Below are positions 35,480 through 46,070 of a DNA stretch of 64,000 nucleotides, in pieces (within the stretch, counting starts at the first letter, position 1; each line of letters begins with the position of its first letter). Source of the stretch: Cryptomeria japonica. Taxonomy: Eukaryota; Streptophyta; Pinopsida; Cupressales; Cupressaceae. The stretch lies in assembly GCF_030272615.1 (NCBI RefSeq), contig NC_081405.1, forward strand, positions 649,613,420 to 649,677,419, read 5' to 3'. The translations under genes and the position numbers were made by a program. The notes under the pieces were generated by a model. That model was not told the origin of the DNA. It saw only the letters and a list, made by a program, of their open reading frames with translations, and did not search any database.

Positions 35480-36242
35480 TGCTCCTAAGCCTTGTCCCTA
35501 CACACAAAAAGAGAGGAAATATGTTATTGATAGGGGTTTTCCTTAGGTCAAACTCTGGTTTAGGAATTAACCTTGAAATTGAAATGGTAGTTGAAATGGA
35601 AATTGTAGAAAGATGCTTTCCTTTTGAGGGAAAAGCTAGATCTGAAACAAAATGCTTGTAATTGAAATGTATACCTTGATGAAGTTTTTTTTGGATCCTC
35701 ATGCAAGGGTTTTAGGATGTTTTCTATAATGTCTTCATAAAACATTGCTCATGGATTCCATCTTGAATGCTTGAACTTGACTTTATTTATTCTCCAATGC
35801 TTGATGAATGACTGATTGCTTGCTCACTTCAATTGAATTTGCAATTGGGATCATAAAGTTGTTATTTAGGTTTTCAAATGAGGTCAACCTCCTTTTATAG
35901 TGGGTACCTAAAAATTAGTTAAATTTATGGAGTAGGTGGACACAAGATCAAATTTTCTAGTCACTTGAGATGACCATTGTGACTTGACAAAAAAAGGGTC
36001 CTAATTGAGAGGACTAGGGTGTTGGGTTCCCTGGCTTGAGCTAGCATGACTAGGGTGCCCGACACCCTAGTCCTAACAATCAAGACTCAAGATTGGAAGG
36101 AAGACAAAGAAGAAGATGAAAAAATAGGATTGCAAGTGGTGTGAGCAGAAACATAACATGCATCCGCCATTAAAAGTTGAAGCACCACAGTGGAGTCTAA
36201 GCAAGGATGAAATTGTATGTAGATATAATTTATGATGCTACA
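35480..36242 (-). repeat. Element C 5' LTR (partial)
   Basis: Minus-strand landmarks follow the E LTR in order: start TGTAGCATCATAAATT (edge 36242; E has TGTAGCATCCTAAAATT), a strong dyad (36011-36073), TATA box CTATAAAAGG (35891-35900), repeated CATTCAAG-type words, then GGTTAATTCC...AGTTTGACC...CTCTCTTTTTGTGTGTAGG (about 35500-35575), matching 37851-37935 in E. The LTR end is not identifiable. Confidence 0.7.
36011..36073. repeat. Hairpin in element C LTR
   Basis: Arms GGACTAGGGTGTTGGG (36011-36026) and CCCGACACCCTAGTCC (36058-36073) pair at 15 of 16 positions around a 31-bp loop. It lies sense-upstream of the TATA box, at the position of the 31-bp dyad repeats in the E LTR. Confidence 0.8.
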
Positions 36243-36303
36243 ACTACCAACTTTGATATATAGTTTTTTGATCACTCAATCTCAGGGGATAACTCTGTTA
36301 GAA

Positions 36304-36315
36304 TCTCTGATACCA
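36304..36315 (-). other. Primer binding site of element D
   Basis: The minus strand reads TGGTATCAGAGA, one base from the initiator tRNA-Met primer site, four bases from the D LTR edge at 36320. Bases 36243-36303 are a short piece of D interior between element C and this site. Confidence 0.75.
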
Positions 36316-37070
36316 ATAATGAACTGGAGGAAAACTGAGAGGGGGGGGGTGAATCATTCCACAAGTTAATAATTAATGAAAATTATAAACTATTTATCGG
36401 AGCACAATATAAACAAGACAATGAAAGATAAAGCATGAAATCACATAACACACAACACCAATATTTTTGACATGGAAAACCCAGTAAAGAGAAAAACCAT
36501 GGTGGGAAACCCTACCCACAGTCAGATAATACTTCTGCAACAATATGTGAAATAATTACAATGGCAATTGCACTTGCAATCAGGCCAACCACCTAGAGCT
36601 CACCACTCATAAAAAAAAGAAGTCCCACTGACTTACATAGACATTGGACTACGATCCAGCAAAAATGAACTATGAAGATAACATTTCCTAATGCTTGATA
36701 TAGTTTTGGTTAAGCACAAATGTCTGCCCTGCAACTCTAAATCTTTCACACCCTTCGCTGAATGATATATCTCTATTTGCAAAATTACCTCTCTAATAAA
36801 GCATACATAACCATACCTTCCGTACCATACAAAATTACATGAATAAGTCACCTATAAATACATATCATCAACCTTGATAACAAGGTCGGCTAAACCATAA
36901 ACCCATAAACCATAATTACAAAAATTACATCACACGATACCACCAAACCAATATTATGATTTACATCACATAGCAAGGACCTAATAAAAATTCCCAATCA
37001 ATTATATCCACCATAAATTCTGCTAAGACCAATATCAACATGTTTCACCAATCGGTAGAAACCCTTAGTG

Positions 37071-37075
37071 CAAAT
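37071..37075. repeat. Target-site duplication CAAAT of element E, left
   Basis: CAAAT precedes the LTR start at 37076 and recurs at 45258-45262 after the element end. Confidence 0.92.
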
Positions 37076-37250
37076 TGTAGCATCCTAAAATTGTGACACT
37101 TGCAATTTTGACTGCATTTGGGTCTTCACGATGGCGACGCAACACTGAACCTGAATGGAGACCCTAAAAACTTTTTGCGACATCAAAAATTGCATCTTTT
37201 TTGCACCTTGGCCTGATCCTCCTTGCACCTTGCTGTCTCGGGAGGTGGGA

Positions 37251-37405
37251 CCATGGCGCCCAGCGCCATGGTCCTTCACGACCACGGCGCCCAACACCTT
37301 GGTCCTTCACGACCATGGTGCCTAGCGCCCTGGTCCCTTAGGACCATGGCGCCTAGTGCCCTGGTCCCCCAGGACCATGGCGCCCAGCGCCCTGGTCCCT
37401 GGCCC
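37251..37405. repeat. Five 31-bp palindromic units in E 5' LTR
   Basis: Unit starts at 37251, 37282, 37313, 37344 and 37375. Each reads like CCATGGCGCCCAGCGCCCTG plus GTCC(C/T)(C/T)AGGA, so GGACCATGGCGC pairs with GCGCCCTGGTCC. GC content is far above the surroundings. The 3' LTR has only three units. Confidence 0.92.
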
Positions 37406-37521
37406 TATTTTGGGCCCAGTCTCTTATGGGGCATCGGGTCTTCAACTTGGCAAATTGGAAAATAATGTTCTTGGGTCGGCCTAAGGTCAGAAAAATCAGT
37501 CTCCTAACCCTAATTGACAAG

Positions 37522-37529
37522 TATATAAA
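37522..37529 (+). promoter_or_regulatory. TATA box of E 5' LTR
   Basis: GTATATAAAC sits in the LTR before a CCCCTCTC stretch and is conserved at 44368-44375 in the other LTR and, diverged, at 35891-35900 in element C. Confidence 0.7.
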
Positions 37530-38412
37530 CTACATTTCCCCTCTCAGAAAGGGAAGATGGTAAGAGGAAAAACATATATGTGCAAGAGGCAGAAGCGATA
37601 TTCAAACATTCAAACATTCAAGCATTCAAGCATTCCTTCAAGCAATTGAGCATTCTAGGTCTCCATTCAAGGCTAAGTGTTGCATTCAAGACAAGGATTC
37701 AACCATTGAAGAGGAGATCACTTACAACCTACAACATACAAAATACAACATCATTACACCTTCGCATGTAAGAATACAAACATTCTTACAACAAGGTATC
37801 AGTACTTGATTACATTACAATCATTTACATTTACAACATTCTCATTTCTTGGTTAATTCCAAAACTAGGGTTTGATCTAAAGGCAAACCTCTAATCCCTA
37901 ACCCCCCAATCGTCCTCTCTTTTTTGTGTGTAGGTTGCAAGTACGTGACTGTAATTGAAGATCTGGAACCCTTGTGCAAAGACGAACAGATCCCCCTTCG
38001 TTTCGCGGATTTTTTGGAGAACCGTGTGCACTCCGGGTGCCATCGTTCTGTCAACTTTCATTCAAACTTGCAGGACAGCATCATCTTGACACTTTACTGC
38101 TAATTCCAGGTCCACAGCTTCATCCCATGTTTCTATTTCTGTCTGCAAATGAATCTTTCTTACTTTCACATACCCTCCTAGTTCAATCCTTCTATCTACA
38201 TTCTTTACAAAAGAGGGTAGCCTTGCTATCTCAACCCTTGAAACTCATTTAGAATCCATTCTGGCATTGTGTGGGATTGGATCTTGTGAGTTTCAACCCC
38301 TCTTTTGAATGTAAAGTCTCTCCTAAGTGAAAACCGTCAATCCTAGTGACCTCCTTTCTCTCTCCTTGGAGTGGGGGGGGGGAACACCTAGGGTTTGATT
38401 TTCCGCTTTACA

Positions 38413-38434
38413 TTTTGGTGAACCCAATGTGAAC
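38413..38434 (+). other. Putative primer binding site of element E
   Basis: TTTTGGTGAACCCAATGTGA starts directly after the LTR end. TGG fits the complement of a tRNA CCA tail, but I cannot name the tRNA. It is clearly not the Met-tRNA type used by A, B, B', D and G1. Confidence 0.5.
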
Positions 38435-39777
38435 ATCCTAATTCTGATTATTCATGGTTAGATCTGAAAATTTGGCTTCCTTGATTACATTTCCATGTTT
38501 GATCTTTTGCAAATTTTAGAGGTTAATTGCATGAAAACCCTAAATTTTCTTTTTAGTAATTGAGCTTGTGAAATGTCTAATTGTTAATGCTTGTTTCAGA
38601 TCTACTCTTCTATTGCAAATTATCAATTCATATTTGTGCCTTAATTCTGAAAATTAAGTGGTTAAGTGTCAAAACCCTAATTTTTAAAACCCTCTTGATT
38701 CAACCTTTGACTGATGGTTTCATTGATCAAAACACCTCCAAATCGGCTATAACTTTGGATTCCGCAACAAAATCATAATATCTTTCATCCCTAAAAATTT
38801 TGAAAAAAGTTGCGAGGACCGTGTGCACCCCGAGCGCCATTGTCCCTGACATTTTTTCCAGAATTTCGGGAGCTAGATCTTACTATATTTTTCTGCTAGA
38901 ATCCATAATCTTGGCTGATTTCATCAATTCTAACACTTTCAAAATTAAAGTCAAAGTTGGTCTAGTGATTGCTTGGATTAAGGCTTCTAATCATTCAAAA
39001 ATTGTTGAAATTGAAATTTTGTGTCAAAATTGTGTTTCTTACTATCCTAAATCTGAAAAGTGTGTTGGCTTTCATTCAAAGTTTCAGTGCTTTATTCAAA
39101 TTTTTGCAATTTGTGACTTTTGAAATTAAGTGTTTAATTGCAACAACTTTGATTTCCGCTTTCAAAATTGAATTTTGCATGAAATTGAGTCAACTTTTAA
39201 ATTTCAAAGCTGGCATTACTTTTAGTATTCCCTCTAAAAATTCAAAATTTTAGTTTCCCTCTCTTTTTCAAAATTCAAATTTTGCATTTTTTAACAATCT
39301 TGGTAAGATTCAATTTTGAGATTGCAACTTTAATTTGGCCTATCTACATATCATAAAATCACTCAATTTTTTCAGATTAGCTTTAAAATCATCATAACTT
39401 TCATCCCTAAAAATTTCAAAAAAAGTTGCGAGGACTTTGTGCACTCCATTCACCACGGTCCTTGACATTTTTTCTGAAATTTCGGGAGATTGTCATGATT
39501 GCATTTAACAGCTTAAATCTAGGAGATTGGCTGATTTTATTGAAATTTTCTACCTCTAAATTTGAAAATAAATTCAAAATTCAAGATTTCAATTTTCAAG
39601 AAAACAATTAAAATTAAGTGCTACCCCCTTGCCCCTAAGTTTCAATTGTCCCTACCTTTCTTAGAAGTTGTGTTTCCCTCTTCTTTCACAAAGTTCAAAT
39701 TGGATAATCATTATCTCATTGTTCAATTTTGCCAACTTTATTTTCAAAATTCAAAATCTTCTCTCTCTCTCTAGTGC
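38435..39777 (+). other. Element E leader, non-coding
   Basis: About 1.34 kb between primer site and gag start with many AAATTTTGAAA-type words. A segment of about 120 bp is partly duplicated: CCTAAAAATTTTGAAAAAAG TTGCGAGGAC near 38790-38820 and a near copy at 39410-39440, each followed by a GTGCAC..CC...GACATTTTTTC phrase. No ORF that I would call. Confidence 0.55.
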
Positions 39778-42700
39778 ATGAGTTTTACAACAATAAGCCC
39801 TACTTACACTATTCCCGTTAGACGAAGCCTTAGAATTAAGTCTTTCCAAGGTTTAATTACCGAGGAGATGGAACCTAATTTGAATGGCCTTTTTAACGAG
39901 GACACGGGTAATTCCTCTAATCCTCTTAATGATGAAGAATCTCTCCATGAGGTTTCTGTAGAACAACTTTCGAAATTGGATAACCAATTTGATGATTTTC
40001 AGCAATGGATGTCTCAAGAATACCCCGGTAGTCAATCTCTTTCATTAATTGAGGGTCTAAAATGTATGGTTCAAAGTGATAAGAATGGAATTGATATTTT
40101 GCATAGTATTGCACACATCGTGGATTTGAATGTGATGCCTATGAAGAGTTGTGCCGAAACTTTAGGTTATACACAACCTCCTACTCAAGTCAATCATTCT
40201 ATTCCTTTGACAACTTCTATTGCTAGTATACCTACTTTTACATCAAACATAATGACCACTTCAATACAAGACATTCCACCTATGATCACTAGTCATGGGG
40301 GCAATCCTTCCTCTTCAATCAACCCTCTTCCTTCATTCAATCTGACTTCTTCATTCATTCCTTCAATGAGTGTTCCTATTACATTTCCACAGATGAACAT
40401 GACGCAAGGGGGCAATTCATTCAACCACTCCATTCCTCCTTGTAGTGTTCCTCCTGTCCAATCATCTCCTATGACTAACCATCATAGTGTCCCGCCAACC
40501 TATTCCCAATCAATACCTTCTTTCAATAACATAATACCTCCATCACAATCTAACATGTCTAATATGAACTCTTCAACTGAAGCGACCATTAACAATCTTG
40601 CACAAACTGTCTCTTCTTTACAGCAACAAATTGCCTCTAAGTTAATCAATCTAAGTTTAGTGTACCCACATTTGATGTTGCGAGCCCACTTTCTCTTGAC
40701 ATTGTTTGAGCTATCCCTCCTAAGCATGTTGAAATCCTGCAGTTGGAGCTTTATAATGGTAAAGGTGATCCTGTAACACATGTTAAGACCTTTCAAACAA
40801 TATGTACCAATTTTGCTCATGACCAAAGGTTGCTTGCAAAACTGTTTACTAGAACATTAAGAGATAAGGCTCTACAATGGTATTGCTCATTGTCTTCCTA
40901 TTCTATTACTTCTTTCCAACAACTTGCAAATGCTTTTATTCAACAATTTCAAAACAATATAGGTCCTAAAGTTACTTTGATTGATTTAATGCATTGTAAA
41001 CAAGGTGTTAAAGAAAAAGTGACTGATTTCATTGGTAGATATAAGCATTTGTGTGCTCAAATTTCCTTTCTAGTACCTGACAATGATATTCAAAGAATCT
41101 TTTTTTCTAACTTACAAAAAGATATTAGAGAAAAACTTCTGTTTTCTGAGTTTACTTCTTTCCAACAGTTGTGCGCAACTCTTCACAATTATCAACTGAC
41201 TGTGAGTCAAATGGAACAAGCAAATCCTATGGCTCCGAGTGATAAGGGTGATAGTAGTCAACAACCATTTGGGAAGTTTAAACCGAACAGAGAGTCCGTT
41301 AAGTTCAATGAAAACATCATCAACAACAATGTGAATGCAGCATCAGGTGTGCCTCCTATTTCTAAGTTTTTCAAGAAAGAATGAAAGTTTACTCCTTTGA
41401 ATGAATCATTGCATAGTATTATGAATAAGTTATTGGAACAAAATGTGCTTACTCTCCATCCTATAAAGCAAATAGATCCTGCAAAGATTAATTCACCCTA
41501 TTTTGATAACAAATCTTTTTGTCAATTTCATCGTCAACCTGGGCATGATACTGAAAAATGTTTTGCTTTAAAGGGTAAAATTCAAGATCTGATTGATAAT
41601 AATACTATCTTTGTTTCAGGCGTGAATGATAAAGGCAACACATTTGTAGCTCTTCCTAACCAAAATCTTAAGATTTTTACTGATCCATTACCTTCTCATA
41701 CCTCTAATGTGATTGAGACTAATGATTCTTCTTTCTCACCTGATGGTCTTGTGTCTATGACTCTGAATGTGATTAACTTTGTAGAGCAGCAGAAAATCTC
41801 TAAAGAACCTTCCATCACATTTGATTCCAGTGAAACTATCAAGGCACCTGATGGTCCTTTATATATAGTTGCAAAAGTCAAGAATACACCTTGCCATGGA
41901 GTGCTTATTGATCCTTCTTGCATGGTTAATGTTATTACTGAAGAATTTCTTTTTACTTTGTAATTGAATCAAGTGATCTATGACAAAAAAAATGTGGTTG
42001 TGAAATTATTTGATGCATTTTCTTCTCCTGCAATTGGTTCTATTACATTACCTATTGAGGTCCATAACAAATCCCTTGATGTGAGCTTTGCTATTATTCC
42101 ATCATCCGAACAATTTCGTGTGAAGCTAGGCTATCCTTGGCTATCTTCCATGAAAGCTATTGCTTCTCCTATTCACAAGTGTTTGAAATTTCCCCATAAT
42201 GATGAAGTTGTTACTATTAATCATAGTCTCTTTAAACTAGCTGAAAGAACTTCTAGCATTCCTATCGATTATTTTTGGCCTAAACAATTCCAATCTCTTC
42301 CACCGCAAAGTGATCATCTTTTCAAATCTTATCAAAAGTGGAAAAAAGATATGATCCTATCTCTAAGTGAACCTAGAACACCCAAACTTGATATTCCTAT
42401 CATTCTTGAGAAGGAAGTTCTTCCTTTGAAAGATAAAACTAATGTCTTTCCTCAAGAAGATTCCCAACCCATTCCTATGGATGTGACTATGTTTATGTCT
42501 AATAAACTTTCTAAAAGTAGACCTATACCTCCTCGTCATGATGGACTTGGTCTCCTTCCTAAACCAAATATTCCTCCTTTATATGGAGCAGTCCCTCCTC
42601 CTTCCTTTTATAAAGAGAAGAGACCTTCCTCTTCTCCTATTATCCAACCTAAGAGACCACAACCTAAACACCCAAGTGATAAGGATGAGAACATTCCTCC

Positions 42701-43226
42701 TCTTCAATCTTCTCAACTTCCTACTAAGACTAGACAAAATCATTCTGTGCATGAACACCGATGAAAGCGTCATCTTAGAGCTCGTGCAGCTACTCCTCAA
42801 ACTTTGCAATCCCCAAAGACACCTTTAGCTAGTATTATTCCATTTTCTCAGCCAAAAATTGAGCCAAAATCTCCTAAACATAAGATGCATGATGGTTTTG
42901 ATCCTATGCGAGTTAAAGATCCTATTTTTATAAATCTTGATGATGATATAGATGAAAATGTTACTCATGATGAAAATGTTACTTCTCTTGCTTCTGATAG
43001 TGAATATGAATTTGTTGATATTGATAACTATTTATCTAACGAATTTTCTAAAGGACTCATCCTAGCTCCTAGACAAGAACAACATGGCTTGGAACATGAA
43101 CATAGCCCTTATTTGGATCTTGTGATAGCTCCATCTACTATGTTGGATGTTCCTCCTCTAGCGTGTTCCCTGCCTTCCCGAAATATTTATCAGCAAGATC
43201 AGGGGGTGGATGACGTGCTAGACTAG
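39778..43226 (+). pseudogene. Element E gag-protease polyprotein
   Basis: Starts MSFTTISPTYTIPVRRSLRI. Order: acidic N-terminus, Pro/Ser/Thr-rich linker, capsid core (40743-41384: DPVTHVKTFQT, RDKALQWYCSL, KVTDFIGRYKHLC), zinc-knuckle-like CQFHRQPGHDTEKC (41521-41562), retropepsin-like domain with LIDPSCMVNV (near 41908) and VKLGYPWLSSMKAIASPIHK (near 42123), a Pro-rich region with RPIPPRHDGLG, and the acidic motif PIFINLDDDID (near 42920). Defects: a frameshift near 40637 and stops at 41384, 41963 and 42764. The protease Asp is kept but the T/S-G after it is P-S. The capsid core would assemble particles; whether the protease ever cut is doubtful. Confidence 0.85.
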
Positions 43227-43967
43227 TTTCATTAGCATAGTAGACTCTATTCTCCTCTCTTGATCTCTTTTGTTACTTCTTCTATGTGTTATTCCTATTC
43301 TTCTATTTGTTGTCCTTAGTGTTGTCTACTTGAGGACGATGCAAAGCATTGAGATCTCTTTTGGTCTCTCTCATGCTGACTCAAAAGACACATGTGTTCC
43401 CTTCTTCTAGGTGACCTTCCTTGATTGGGGAATGAAGAAAAATTATGCATACATACATATGATATACATGAATTATCATACAGCATATTGACCCCAAGGA
43501 AAGCGAAGTCACCTCGTGCTTTGTGTTTTGTGTCTATTATCCTTGGGTCTATCTCACACTTGGGGGCTAAATCCTTGTGATAACGTGCTCCTTTCCCTTC
43601 TCATTTCTTATGTGTATCACTACCTTAAAGCAATCACCCCCGATGAGGCGTGTGTGATCACTTTAACATAGGGGGGCATACACCCTGTCCATATCTCTTC
43701 AAGATTCTTAAAAAAAAAATTTTGGCGAACTTAGCTTTGTCTTGAAAATTTTTGGTATTTTTCTTGCATGACTCATAGTGAGGGAACCTTACTACTAACA
43801 ATCATGGTTCTCCCTTGTGATCTTCCCTTTTACTTTTCCAATTGAAGTCATAAGATCCTTAGTCCATTGGGGGCTTGGTGTATCTTGCCTCCTTGACGTG
43901 GTGAAAGTCTTTCAATATTGTTTCCTTGTACTTTACCGGAAGTATGGGCATACGCTTATACTCCCGC
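43227..43967 (+). other. Element E 3' untranslated region
   Basis: Non-coding. It contains TTGAGGACGATGCAAAGCAT TGAGATCTC at about 43331-43360, conserved in element C (23537-23585), useful for matching the two elements. Confidence 0.6.
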
Positions 43968-43983
43968 TAAAGTGGGGGCTAAA
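43968..43983 (+). other. Polypurine tract of element E
   Basis: AAAGTGGGGGCTAAA ends directly at the 3' LTR start. Confidence 0.8.
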
Positions 43984-45257
43984 TGTAGCATCCTAAAATT
44001 GTGACACTTGCAATTTTGACTGCATTTGGGTCTTCACGATGGCAACGCAACACTGAACCTGAATGGAGACCCCGAAATCTTTTTGCGACATCAAAAACTG
44101 CATCTTTTCTGCACCTTGGCCTGATCCTCCTTGCACCTTACTGTCCCGGGAGGTGGGACTATGGCGCCCAGTGCCCTAGTCCCTCAGGACCATGGTTCCT
44201 AGCGCCCTGGTCCCCCAGGACCATGGCACCCAGCGCCCTAGTCCCTGGCCCTATTTTGGGCCCGATCTCTTATGGGGCATTGGGTCTTCAAGTTTGCAAA
44301 TTGGAAAATAATGTTCTTGGGTCGGCCTAAGGTCGGAAAAATCAGTCTCCTAACCCTAATTGACATGTATATAAACTACATTTCCCCTCTCAAAAAGGGA
44401 AGATGGTAAGAGGAAAAACATATATGTGCAAGAGGCGGAAGCGATATTCAAACATTCAAACATTTAAGCATTCAAGCATTCCTTCAAGCAATTGAGCATT
44501 CTAGGTCTCCATTCAAGGATAAGTGTTGCATTCAAGAAAAGGATTCAACCATTGAAGAGGAGATCACTTACAACCTACAACATACAACATACAACATCAT
44601 TACACCTTCGCATGTAAGAATACAAACATTCTTACAGCAAGGTATCAGTACTTGATTACATTACAATCATTTACATTTACAGCATTCTCATTTCTTGGTT
44701 AATTCCAAAACCGGGGTTTGACCTAAAGGCAAACCCCTAATCCCTAACCCGCCAATTGTCCTCTCTTTTTCGTGTGTAGGTTGCAGGTACGCGGCTGTAA
44801 TTGAAGATCTGGAACCCTTGTGTAGAGATGAACAGATCCCCCTTCGTTTCGCGGATTTTTTGAAGGACCGTGTGTACTCCGGGCGCCATCGTCCTGTCAA
44901 CTTTTGTTCAAACTTGTAGGACAGCATCATCTTGACACTTTACTACTAATTCTAGGTCCGCAGCTTCATCCCATGTTTCTATTTCTGTCTGCAAACGAAT
45001 CTTTCTTACTTTCACATACCCTCCTAGTTCAATCCTTCTATCTACATTCTTTACAAAAGAGGGTAGCCTTGCTGTCTCAACCCTTGAAACTCATTTAGAA
45101 TCTAGTCTGGCATTGTGTGGGATTGGATCTTGTGAGTTTCAACCCCTCTTTTGAATGCAAAGTCTCTCCTAAGTGAAAACTGTCAATCCTAGTGACCTCC
45201 TTTCTCTCTCCTTGGAGTGGGGGGGGGAACACCTAGGGTTCGATTTTCCGCTTTACA
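43984..45257 (+). repeat. 3' LTR of element E
   Basis: 1274 bp. It has three 31-bp units (starts 44159, 44190, 44221) against five in the 5' LTR, which accounts for 62 of the 63 bp length difference. TATA box 44368-44375. Confidence 0.92.
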
Positions 45258-45262
45258 CAAAT
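45258..45262. repeat. Target-site duplication CAAAT of element E, right
   Basis: Identical to 37071-37075. Element D LTR sequence resumes after it. Confidence 0.92.
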
Positions 45263-45679
45263 AACATAGAATAACCAATCGGATCCAAATAGGATCACCA
45301 AATCATCACGCCAACCAATGTGAAGCCTCCAAACAAGTAGGAAATGATCAAGAACACCTTCAACATGTTAGGAAATATTTCAATAAGCCAGACTAAAATC
45401 ACTTAACCATTTCATTGAATATCACCAACCGGTAAAGGCAATCAGTACCAGGAATATCAACCGGTAATCCAACATATAAGCGATAGCTTTTGGAGCACCA
45501 AATCATGAACCAAGTGAATATGAAAATCATATAATCATCCCAAATAACCATCCAAAACTGAAACCAATGATATGATCATACTAGATCAAAATCAAGCCAA
45601 AACCAAGTACAACCGAGATAGGTCCAACTAGGAAATAATCATATACAATCGGAGAACAGTGTTGACATAAATGACAACA

Positions 45680-46065
45680 CATATTCACTATTTCCAAAAA
45701 AATCAATGTCTTTAAATAGAAAATAATTTCCTTGTACTAAAAATATGCTTATAATGTCAACAAGGAGGAGAATAAATAATCATTTGACACACTTTAGTTT
45801 CTTTCAAAGTGTATTGACCATCAATTTGACAACGCTTTAACCTTTGACCAACTTTATTATTTTCACCTCCATTCCATATTCTTAGATCTTATTGATCCAT
45901 CTTCATATTTTTCCTAATGCCTCTTCTTGAACAAAGATATCACTTACAATAGTATGTGGGACATAGGGATTGATTGTAGCTCTTATAAGATAGGATCTAA
46001 AAAAAATTGACCATCAAGTGATAAGAGCATATGTTGGAGTTGATAGATAACCCTAGAACTCCCTA
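45680..46065. other. No gene seen
   Basis: AT-rich spacer between the D LTR and element B'. No feature that I can support. Confidence 0.4.
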
Positions 46066-46070
46066 AATTA
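46066..46070. repeat. Target-site duplication AATTA of element B', left
   Basis: AATTA precedes the LTR at 46071 and recurs at 52641-52645. Confidence 0.92.

Larger units (their letters stand above)
23471..36242 (-). mobile_element. Element C: gag-protease LTR retrotransposon, fragmented by insertions
   Basis: On the minus strand I can follow a 5' LTR (about 35480-36242), a gag-protease ORF (35148 to 23826) and a 3' untranslated piece to about 23471. Interior protein and LTR match element E (37076-45257) with substantial divergence. Two later insertions split it: element B (28233-34763) and insert F (25315-27126). No RT or integrase coding remains between the protein stop and the left end. 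I find no 3' LTR. The right LTR edge GATGCTACA at 36242 abuts the primer-site region of element D, so C inserted into D. Confidence 0.75.
37076..38412 (+). repeat. 5' LTR of element E
   Basis: 1337 bp, TGTAGCATCC to CCGCTTTACA. It holds five 31-bp GC-rich units (37251-37405), a TATA box (37522-37529), CATTCAAG runs and a G run shortly before its end. Confidence 0.92.
37076..45257 (+). mobile_element. Element E: gag-protease LTR retrotransposon without RT or integrase
   Basis: Complete plus-strand element: LTRs 37076-38412 and 43984-45257, perfect CAAAT duplication, primer site after 38412, a 1.36-kb leader, one gag-protease ORF (39778-43226) and a polypurine tract (43968-43983). Nothing between the protein and the 3' LTR resembles RT, RNase H or integrase. 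Capsid and knuckle resemble those of the Ogre/Athila branch of Ty3/gypsy. By eye the first about 130 bp of the LTRs differ at about 4-5 percent of sites. Confidence 0.9.
36320..45679 (-). mobile_element. Element D: copia-like 5' LTR, split by element E
   Basis: LTR pieces 36320-37075 and 45263-45679 (about 1.17 kb together). The left edge TGAACTGGAGG stands beside the primer site and a GAGAGGGGGGGGTGAATCA run as in A, B and B'. The right edge ends AAATGACAACA; element-sense start TGTTGTCATTTATGTCAACA is typical of copia-like LTRs. Element E sits between, with CAAAT duplicated. The D interior beyond 36243 is displaced by element C and I cannot find its second LTR. Confidence 0.65.

Noticed and set aside
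37251-37405. CRISPR-like array
   Set aside because: Units are directly adjacent with no spacers and sit inside a plant LTR.
37223-37465. 80-codon frame in the E 5' LTR
   Set aside because: It only translates the 31-bp palindromic units.
23471-45679. C and D as one element (gag-protease with the D LTR)
   Set aside because: C has its own LTR start TGTAGCATCATAAATT ending at 36242, separate from the D primer site at 36304-36315 and matching the E LTR, so they are two elements.
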